Below the pieces are notes generated by a model. The model was not told the origin of the DNA. It did not search any database and saw nothing but the letters and a program-made list of their open reading frames with translations. Positions 54,837-64,000 of a DNA stretch of 64,000 nucleotides are shown one piece after another. How positions within the stretch are numbered: position 1 is the first letter of the stretch; every line of letters starts with the position of its first letter. The DNA comes from Fragum whitleyi. Taxonomy: Eukaryota > Mollusca > Bivalvia > Cardiida > Cardiidae. The position numbers and the translations under genes are program-made. The stretch is taken from positions 37,728,630 through 37,792,629 of the forward strand of contig OX411544.1 of NCBI GenBank assembly GCA_948146395.1, given 5' to 3'.

Positions 54837-56431
54837 TACGGTGGCATAGAGGTGACATTTACATTTTTTTTCATTTACCTTGAAAAATAAAAAAAATAAT
54901 TTGACAAAATATGGGATTTTCGTTTTTCAAGTTTTTTTTCATGGAATAATAAAAAATGCAAAAAACAAAATCCTCGTGTTACATTTTTTTTTTATAAACT
55001 CATTGATAAAAAAAATGCGAAAATCAATTTTCGTTTTTCAAGTTTTATTCAATTGAATAAAATAAAATGCAAAAAACGAAAACTTAAGTCGTGAGCACGC
55101 GATGATTTGACCAATCAAAATCTCCTACTAAGTCGTGAGCACGACTTAATTATCCAATAAGAACTGCCGATGCCTACTTTCGTTTTTCGCATTTTTTTTT
55201 TTTTTTTTTTTTATTCTACAAAAGAAAACTTGTAAAACGAAAGTTGTGGATTTTGTTTTTTGCATTTTCTTTTTTTCTAACATGATAATAAAAAAAAACT
55301 CGTAAAACGAAAATCAAGGGTTTTGTTTTTCGCATTCTTTTTTATTCTTTAAAAGAAAACTTGTAAAACGAATAGCGAAATTTTTGTTTTTCGCATTTTT
55401 TTTATTCTACAAAAGAAAACTTGTAAAACGAAAGTTGTGGATTTTGTTTTTTGCATTTTCTTTTTTTTCTAACATGATAATAAAAAAAACTCGTAAAACG
55501 AAAATCAAGGGTTTTGTTTTTCGCATTTTTTTTTATTCTTTAAAAGAAAACTTGTAAAACGAATAGCGAGATTTTTGTTTTTCGCATTTATTTTTATTCT
55601 TTAAAAAAAAACTTGTAAAACGAAAATCGAGGATTTTGTTTTCGCATTTATTTTTATTCTTTAAAAAATAACTTTAAAAACGAAAATCCCAGAAAATAAA
55701 AAAATGTGCAAATGTACGGTGGTATAGAGGTGACATTTGCACATTTTTTTATTTTCTGGGATTTTCGTTTTTAAAGTTATTTTTTAAAGAATAAAAATAA
55801 ATGCGAAAACAAAATCCTCGATTTTCGTTTTACAAGTTCTTTTTTAAAGAATAAAAATAAATGCGAAAAACAAAAATCTCGCTATTCGTTCTACAAGTTT
55901 TCTTTTAAAGAATAAAAAAAAATGCGAAAAACAAACCCCTTGATTTTCGTTTTACGAGTTTTTTTTTTTATTATCATGTTAGAAAAAAAGAAAATGCAAA
56001 AAACAAAATCCACAACTTTCGTTTTACAAGTTTTCTTTTGAAGAATAAAAAAAATGCGAAAAACGAAAGTAGGCATCGGCAGTTCTTATTGGATAATTAA
56101 GTCGTGCTCACGACTTAGTGGGAGATTTTGATTGGTCAAATTATCGCGTGCTCACGACTTAAGTTTTCGTTTTTTGCATTTTTTTCTATTCAATAGAATA
56201 AAACTTGAAAAACGGAAATTGATTTTCACATTTTTTTTAATCAATGAGTTTATAAAAGAAAACTTGTAAAACGAGGATTTTGTTTTAAGCATTTTCTTTT
56301 ATTCTATGAAAAAAAACTTGAAAAATGAAAATTCTATATTTTTGCAAACTATTATTTTTTTAAGGTAAATAAAAAAACATGCAAATGTCACCTCTATGCC
56401 ACCGTACAAATGTCACCTCTATGCCACCGTA
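54837..56431. mobile_element. Giant palindromic foldback element
   Basis: The ends are inverted copies of tacggtggcatagaggtgac, flanked by the direct repeat CTAACG at 54831-54836 and 56432-56437. The two arms (about 54837-55715 and 55716-56431) are reverse complements for most of their length. They are built from degenerate units of roughly 60 bases containing acttgtaaaacgaaaatc and tttttcgcatttttttt. Another copy of the terminal motif sits at the centre (55716) and one more before the right end (56407). No coding frame is present. Confidence 0.9.
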
Positions 56432-57018
56432 CTAACGAGACATTAAGCTGCAATCTTAGTTTATTGATAGAGCCTTGGTAAAAGAAAAGTAACGTGTAAA
56501 GCAATCAAGATTAAAACACGCTTGGATAATCATTGGAAGAAACATCGACAATACATCAACTAATCAATGCTTAATAGCAATTCTGATGAGCTACATCCTT
56601 ATGTCAGTCAATTCTAATGAATTATGTCCCTCAGTCGCACAACACCTAGAGTTTATAGGAGTAGGTCTCTAAATTAACCCTTTCCTGTTTTACAAAATTT
56701 TGGACCTGTCCAATTTCAAAGGTTTTGCAGACGAAAATTTAAAGTGGATTTAATTATAAAAATAACCATTCAGTAGGGTAGAAAAATTGTGGAAAAAGAA
56801 GAAATTGCTTGTCAGAAGCAATTTCTTCTTTTTTCACAGTGTTTTCTCAATCATAAAATCACAGGCACGTAAAAAGCAGGGATTAAACAGCAAAGGGTTA
56901 AAGGTCATTTGGCCAAAATCCTTTCTTAGTTTTTTTTCGGAACATCAAATGCATCAACCATCTTGAAAAGATGGACCATAGTGTGTGCATTGGAAAAGAC
57001 ACGCACTGTTTTTATCTC

Positions 57019-57330
57019 ATAACTATACAAATATCCGTGTGATAACATCCCATATGATATTTTGTATGATATCACATGGACATTTTTAGAACAATAACAT
57101 AAACCGGTTTTGAAGAAATTTGAAACTTGCATTTCTGTAAGAAACATCGACGAAAACAATGCAAATAGAGGTTATGAGATAAATATAATACGTACTTAGT
57201 GTATTGTAGGAAAAAATATCCAACTCGGTTGTGGGGATTGATAATTGTCTCGGCAGTGCCTCAACAATTATCAATTCTCCCAACCTCGTTCGGTCATTAT
57301 TTTATACCAAATACTAAGTACGTATTATAT
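57019..57330. mobile_element. Foldback MITE, 'aggttgggagaattgat' family, copy 4
   Basis: Runs from ataactatacaaatatccgt through the hairpin attgataattgtctcggcag to tactaagtacgtattatata. Confidence 0.7.
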
Positions 57331-57339
57331 ATATAACAT

Positions 57340-58770
57340 TGTGAAAATGCCATTTTCCCGGATCAAAACTATTCCATATCGCTCTCTCAGCAGCCCCATT
57401 CGCTCATTCAAAAGCACTCACTCAAATAATTCAAAATGCTGAGTAGTCGTTCAATTCGCTCTAAAATAATTCAAAACACCCGATAACTTCGCTCAAATCG
57501 ATCAAAAACACTCCTTGTTTTATAAGCAGGGGCCCGTATTACTAAACATCTTACGATCATTTTTTGAGTAAGTCAAAAATTAAAGTTGCTTCTACAGTAG
57601 TAACTAAATATGGAATTCTGATATGCAACGTCTAATTGGAATCGTCTTCAAAAGACGATTTCAATGAGATATTGCGAGTCAGAATCCATCAATGATTGAA
57701 AACACCAGATACGATAATTGATTTTGACTCACGATTATTTTTTTTTTTTTTTCGTAAGATGTTTAGTAAAACATGGCCCGTGTATATTTCAGAACATCCA
57801 CTCGAAAACAAAGGTTGATTTATAGAAATCTTTCTTGAAGGAGGAGATATCATATCAATAATAACGTCTTAATTTGACGAATGAATCGATCTCATATTTC
57901 CTCCCTATCATTGTATTCAACACTCGCTCCTAAAAGCCATTCAAATTCATTCCAAAATCATTCACCTGGTCGATTTTATGATGTTCTTTACTGTAGTAAT
58001 TCTGATCCTTTTGTCAGTCAATTCTAATGAGTCGCACAACATTTAGAGTCGATCAGAATAGGTCTCTAAAGTAAAGGTCACTTAACCTTCATCCTATCTT
58101 AGTCTTTGAGACATTTAGATGTGTGACTCTTTTTTAGAAAAGGAACCATAGTGTGTTCATTGGAAAAAAAACAACATAAAGTTGTTAACATCGAGAAAAT
58201 GACACTAATGCGATCAAAGTAAATCGCCCACTAAGGGTTCAATTCATTCATTCCAAACACTCACTAAAATCATTCAAAACCTAGAGAAATCTTTCATAGA
58301 TTTTGAGACATTTAGATGTGTGACTCTTCTTTAGAAAAGGGACCATAGTGTGTTCAATCGAAAAACGTACAGTTGATGCATCGAGAAAATGACACTAATG
58401 CGATCAAAGAAAATCGCTCACTAAGGGTTCCATTCAGTCATTCCAAACACTCGCTAAAGTCATTCAAAGCCTTGAGAAATCGTTCAAAACGCTATGATAT
58501 TGTGAAATAAGCTCGACCTTTCCTTATGATCGATTGAATAATTCCTTGTTTTGATTAGCTGGTGTTTATGTCGAAGCATCCACGACGACACAAATTTATT
58601 TTTAGAAAAATACATACGAAGGTGTCTCCTAAATGGAGGTAATAAAATATTTGATTTTTTCCATTTTGAACGAAATTAGATATTATATTACCACTCTCTC
58701 ATTTTATTCAAAACTCACTCCTCACACTCATTCAAATTCATTCAAATTCATTCTCATGGTCAATTTTACG
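57340..58770. repeat. Cluster of 'cattcattccaaa' family MITEs
   Basis: At least three partial copies stand in tandem (57340-57530, 57785-57990, 58195-58770), sharing gtgtgactct, gaccatagtgtgttca and cactcactaaa blocks. A further fragment is at 58996-59110. Confidence 0.6.
57531..57781. mobile_element. Foldback MITE, 'aacatcttacgatcattttt' family, copy 3
   Basis: The best-preserved copy. It begins gggcccgtattactaaacat, ends gtttagtaaaacatggcccg, and has a central hairpin gaatcgtcttcaaaagacga. Confidence 0.7.
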
Positions 58771-59152
58771 ATGTTCCTTAATATAGCAATTCTGATGAGC
58801 TACATCCTAATGTCTGCCAATTCTAATGAATCATGTCCCTCAGCCGCAAAACACCTAGAGTTGATCAGAGAAGGTCTCTAAAGTAAAAGTCATTTAACCA
58901 CAATCCTTTCTGAGATTTTCAAACATTTAGATGTGTGACTCTTATTTAAAAAATGAACCATAGTGTGTTCATTGGGAAAAAAAAAACACATACAATTAAG
59001 CGATCAAAATAATTCTAAATCGCTCACTAAGTGCTCTATCCGTTCATTCCAGACACTCACTAAAGTCATTTAAAACCTTAAGAAATAGTTCAAAACTTAG
59101 CTGGCGTTCATTTCGAAGCATGTACGAAGCTACAAATCTATACTGAGTTCCA

Positions 59153-59950
59153 TAAGAAAGTGTGCACTTTCACTTTTTGCATTCTCTAGATTTTTACAAA
59201 GTTGGAGGGAAATTATGGAGTAAATTTGATACCATACTTTAGTCAAGGCCTTTTGAAATTAAAAGTCAAATCAGATTTGAATAAAGTATCGCATGCTGTA
59301 TACAGGCAGGCAGAACTTAAATTGTTGCGATTTGACCTCCAACTTTTTCTATGGTAAAAGCTATGTGTTGATGTTGCCATATAGAGTTTAAGAAGCAATA
59401 ATCTTACACCTGGATATATGAAGGACATTATTACATTCTGTAAAAACCCTAACTACAATTTACGGTCTTCTGCTCATCATGATATTACCAACTCGAAATT
59501 CAATACATTGTACAAGAAAAATGCATTTTCATACTTCAGTATGAACGTGTGTAACGAAATTCCTATTTCTATTCGAGACGCAAATTCTTTATCTAGTTTC
59601 AAAAATCAGCTTAAACAACATTTGCTATTACGAAATTCTAAAGTCCATTCACAAAACTTATAAGCATGTAAAAAAAGAGCTGTTTCTGTCCGAGGATTTC
59701 CTATTCCCTAACTAATTTCCTGTGATTCATCGTATTGTTATCATATTTTGTTTTGATATTTATATACTATAGAAGCATTTGTTTTTTCACCATTACCATT
59801 TTTAAACTTTTCATTAATACTTTTTTATTCATCGATAACGAAGGCAACTTTGTAAAAAAGACTATTTTCATGTTATTTTCATTTGAAAAATGTCTTAATG
59901 TTCTACCTTCATGAAATAAAGATATTATTATTATTATTATTATTATTCCA
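59153..59950 (+). mobile_element. 3' end of a non-LTR retrotransposon (LINE, CR1/L2-like)
   Basis: The open part at 59418-59663 reads NYNLRSSAHHDITNSKFNTL, FSYFSMNVCNEIPISIRDAN and SLSSFKNQLKQHLLL. This is the C-terminal pattern of CR1/L2-type reverse transcriptases (NYxLR..., F-S-Y-x-x-x-x-x-W/CNxLP, S-L-x-x-FKxxLK). Upstream reading frame is broken. An AATAAA (59915-59920) and an (ATT)n tail (59924-59947) end the element, a usual 3' terminus for this group. Confidence 0.75.
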
Positions 59951-60753
59951 AGCCATTTCCAAACAAAAGTATTAATTTTGATGCAGACGTTACGTGTACG
60001 TCAACGTTAGACATTGCTATGTTGTTAGGCAAGTAACTTGTCGTTGAATGGTGCCATGGCGTTTTATGACATTCCGATTTGCTTATTGAAGACCTTACAA
60101 AATGATGACCTCGATTTCTATTGGAACATGATTGCTCAATCAATTTTAATGACGTTCTAAATCTGATAGGGTTCGATTTTATTAAACAACGTTTATTGGT
60201 AGCCAAACTACGCTATAGCACCATGCACAATTATATTGAAGATGTGATTTTATGCTTAGGAAAGCCGCAAAGATTGAACTGAAAGCATTTTCAGACCAAT
60301 TATTCGTCTAACGCGTGTTGCACATGCAAAACATGCAAAATCAAATGTCTTAATTTAGCAGAAAATATTAACTCATTGCGTGATTTTTGTTTTCAAATAT
60401 CGTTTGCACATACTCTTGGGGGTAGTCATGCAAAATTTCATGACGATAGATTGCATAATTTCAGAGATATTTATAATTCAAAGGTGCACACTTTCCTTTG
60501 GAACTAAGTATATTTACATAAAAAGAGCAGAGATTTATCTTACTTATAGGGGGGGGGGGGGGGTAAAATATCAATGACCTCCAATTTCAAAATTTCAAAT
60601 ACTTATTTGCAGGAGTTCAAACATTGTCTTTTTTAATTGACGAATCACATTCTTTTTCTTGGATATATACCAAATTGATGGATCGCTTCCCCACCCCCTG
60701 ATATCCGTCATGACACACCCTTTAAATATTTAAACGTTATTTATCTTCAAAAT

Positions 60754-60991
60754 GAGTCTGTGCGTGATATTTCCAACGGTTTTACATTTGCGTGAGGTGC
60801 AAACAATGAGTGGCGTTGACAGCTTCATACTGTAAATATAAAGTTGGCCGATGGTCTACAGATACTTTGAGACCTTATCTATTTACCAAACGCATAGTTA
60901 AGGCTCTTGTCAGACTGTGCGGGTGCACAGGCTGATCAGAGTCTTCGCTTTGCGCATATTTGAATTTTTGTAAATTACATGCACAGGCTCA
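60754..60991. mobile_element. Foldback MITE, 'gcctgtgcgtgacatttcc' family, copy 5
   Basis: Starts gagtctgtgcgtgatatttc and ends tgcacaggctc, with inner hairpin gactgtgcgggtgcacaggc. Confidence 0.75.
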
Positions 60992-60999
60992 AACATATA

Positions 61000-62754
61000 G
61001 TCAGGGGCATAAAACAAAGTCCAAACCATTTCGAGTGAGGTGCATGAACCTATAAACCTAGCAACCCTCGGGTATTCAGGCAAAGTAGCGAGGGGTTTTA
61101 GGTTCATAATGAATGTAAAGAATTTGAAAAAAAAGTTCAAATGAAATTCAGTTACTAATGGCATTAAAACATTGAATTTTTAAACAAAGCATAATGTTGG
61201 CATGGTTTTTTTTTCTGTTTATATTTATAATTTATGATAATTTTTAATTCAATGTAATTAATATAATTTTTGATCGATAAAATCCAACTTGATTGTATTT
61301 TCGTTTATATGAAGTATTTTCGTAATTCAAAATCCCATTTTCATCAATATTTAAATCTGATCAACCAAGCTTGTAAAGATCTCAAGGATAAAACTGTTAT
61401 TAAATGCTTCATGGTTTTACGCAAATTTTATTGAGTTAATGCAAAGATGTTTCTTGCAATCCCCCCCCCCCCCTCCCTTCTCCTTTCCCTCGATATTTGG
61501 GTAACATGTCGTTCGTAAAGGAGCTGTAGTTAAGATGTTTGTCCAAGCAGATAACATTTATCAAAGGTTTTTTTTTCTAATTTGAACACAAGGCTGCTCT
61601 CAGTAATTTTACTACATTCACCAATCCCAAATTAAAGAAACTTTTGACCATGCGACAAATTTTTGACCTGGTCAGATTTCAAAGAAAGTTCAGATGACAG
61701 TTTTAAGTTTATGAAATTTTAAAAACATTTTATCTTTAGAGGAAAGAAGACGTGGTGGTCACAAAGAATTTGCGTGTATTGCATTTTAAGGTTTTTTTTT
61801 TTCATAATGTTTCCACCTTTTTTAATTTATGCTATGAAAGATGGGATTTGTAGGAATGGCATAAACGGATATGGAAGATGTTTTTAATAAACATGTAACA
61901 TGATGAAGATAAAACACACTTACACAAAGTTCCCTGTTTGTTTGTCTGATACGACCACATATAAGTTAAATTTTAATTCAGAGGTGAGTTCGTTAGAACG
62001 AGATTCTTAAGAATCTAATTAAGTTTAGTAGAATTAAGCATTCGTTTTAGCGAGTTTTTAAGCTTCTTGTAAGAAGAAGCTTGTTTTATGCCCTTTAAAT
62101 TTTGCATTTTTATAAGAACTAAATTCTACTGTCAACTTTATTGTCATATAGGCAGATTTCCTTGGATAACGGATCAGATATTTTGATAACAATTTCAAGG
62201 ACATTTGTCGGGGTTTAGGTCATATTTAAATGCCCTTTGTTTCGAATTAAATTCTACGTTGGTCTGTAATAAAATCTTTAGGTATATGTATAAGTTCAAA
62301 ATCTTTAAGTATATACGTAAGGTCAAGGTCATAAGTCAAAATCAAATGTGGCGCGAATCAGCAGAATTAAAAAAAATAGGAAAAATATAACGACAGTTAA
62401 TTCTTTGTTATTTTACTCCCGATTTTGAATATTGTGTATAATGCACCAAACCAATGTTTCAAGATACTGTCAATGGTAGTTGCAGGGCTTTGGTTTTAAC
62501 CATACATGATCATTCAAACAACTAAATGTGCAAATTCGAATTTTGAAAATAAAAAGAAAACACTATGCCTTTTTATTATAAACCCTAGGTTGAAACCAAA
62601 GTTAACGCACTTGTCGTCAGGTCATCCTCACTCTGATTTCATTCCCTGGAGCTTTATAACGTCTCAATAAGAAGCACCTTTTGAATAATATCTCATGTAA
62701 CAAATCTTTTAATGGAAGAAGGACAATCCTGTAGTCTTTGCTCTGCTAACATTT
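61000..62754. other. Intergenic, nothing recognised
   Basis: AT-rich, with homopolymer runs (poly-C at 61461) and no exon or repeat family that I could assign. Confidence 0.45.
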
Positions 62755-62832
62755 CGATGGCTCAGTGCGAAACAGTTGTAACTGCCTATATGTTTATAGG
62801 GAGTTATAACTGTTTTGCACTGACCCATCGAT
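62755..62832. repeat. Palindrome, 'gaaacagttgtaactgcc' family, copy 3
   Basis: cgatggctcagtgcgaaaca pairs with ctgttttgcactgacccatc around ctatatgtttatagg. Confidence 0.75.
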
Positions 62833-64000
62833 TTGTTGCGGGGTCATTAGTTCTTTAATATGAACCATATGGTTACTTTAATGCTGGCCAATAACCAATG
62901 GTCCGGCCGAAAAGGGATTCTGAAAAAACTGGGTCTATACAAGTATAAGGTACTGCTCCGTCCTTGACCATGCATAAGTATGTGAGAGATGAGGAGAGTA
63001 TTTGTTGATTTCATGGAGATATGAAACTAAAATCTAATCACACTATTCGAAGATTACTGTGGTCAGTTTTTATTTTCATGCATCAATGAAATTAACAAAA
63101 AATCTCTTTATATCTTATAATTCAATTTTAAAAAAATAAAAAGGTGTTTTAAATAACCAACAGATTTTCTTTAAGTCTGGTAAACCTGTCCCATCTGCGC
63201 TATCCTCCGATATTATATCGGTAGATTAGGATAGGCTCGTCTGTCAAACTTTCCTGTAGGAATTCTTTTTACAGAGTCTTATAAAATAGCTGTGTACTAT
63301 AATTTGCTTTCATTGAGAAAAAAACCACGAAACGAGATGGACACAGAAGAAATTAAATTATTCAAATACTTGAGTAATCAGTACACATGTGGAATATAGA
63401 GGCCATTCCATGCCAAATATTAAAGTGTTCATTTAACACAAATTCGGTTTTCCTAACTGTCCAGACAGATGACTTCAAATCTGGTTAAAAGAAAAGCTTT
63501 GTCACTAACATTAGTTACATGAAAATCAAGGTCTCTTTCTCTTGTGAGTTAACAGTTTAGACAATGATAGAGTTTCTCTTGAAAATATATGACATTTACA
63601 GAGGCCTTTTTCTTGACCGATGACCTTGACTTTTCTAATTGCTAAAAGGTTTAACAAAAAGCAATGCGCGTGAAAAATACAAAGGCTTTAGCTTCTATAT
63701 GCGCCAGTTTAGAGTTATAGCCAATGTTTATAAATTTTAACTTTACAAATATTACATTTCGTACACATTGAACAATTTCACTTTCTTCGACTCCTGAACG
63801 TGATGCTACAAGCAACAGAGATGTCATGTCACGATAAATATTCATGTGTTATTTGAAGACTTGCCCACTTACTATTAAAAAGGTATGGCTAATATCAAAA
63901 TTTACGGCGTACAAACGGATAAATCGATTCATGGGTAAACAAACACACAAGACAAAAACAAGCTGACCCCGGTTTATCGATGCATACATGTATACGAGGG
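62833..64000. other. Intergenic to window end, nothing recognised
   Basis: No motif-bearing frame; the minus-strand frame 63651-63845 is short and featureless. Confidence 0.45.

Overview
This is a eukaryotic, AT-rich, intron-rich nuclear window, most likely from a mollusc and probably a bivalve. The evidence is long introns with consensus GT-AG sites, a eukaryotic tRNA gene with A and B boxes, tRNA-derived SINEs whose 3' ends match the molluscan type, many short foldback elements (MITEs), and a cysteine-rich receptor carrying a TIR domain. The organism assignment is inference from repeat style and gene content. No bacterial-style operons, CRISPR arrays or rRNA genes are visible. Most long open frames here are repeat-derived or chance.

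Layout. 1-15.4 kb: no recognisable gene; SINEs, a three-unit tandem repeat with hairpins, palindromic MITEs and a duplicated segment. 15.5-23.2 kb (+): a complete coding sequence of six coding exons encoding a 654-residue type I membrane protein, with signal peptide, cysteine-rich EGF-like modules, one transmembrane segment, a TIR domain and a tail with an ITAM-like tyrosine pair. The reading frame joins across every intron, and all the introns are phase 1. Two extra decayed copies of the transmembrane exon lie just before the intact one. 24.1-25.5 kb: an internally deleted PIF/Harbinger transposon with TAA target duplication that keeps the first exons of both of its genes. 29.9 kb: tRNA-Asp(GTC).

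34.4-48.3 kb (-): eleven exons of a class C GPCR related to the GPR158/GPR179 (metabotropic glycine receptor) group, with the Cache-like ectodomain, cysteine-rich linker and all seven membrane helices in one continuous frame. A terminal exon at 32.6 kb is a weaker candidate. The signal-peptide exon was not found. 48.4-64 kb: no gene found; a 1.6 kb giant palindrome with a 6 bp target duplication, a second foldback element, microsatellites, many MITEs and the 3' end of a LINE.

The most interesting object is the EGF-TM-TIR-ITAM receptor. It combines a phagocytic-receptor-like outside (compare Draper/MEGF10) with two signalling devices inside, and its duplicated transmembrane exons could give membrane-anchored forms lacking both. 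The two protein genes are on opposite strands and nothing in the sequence links their functions.
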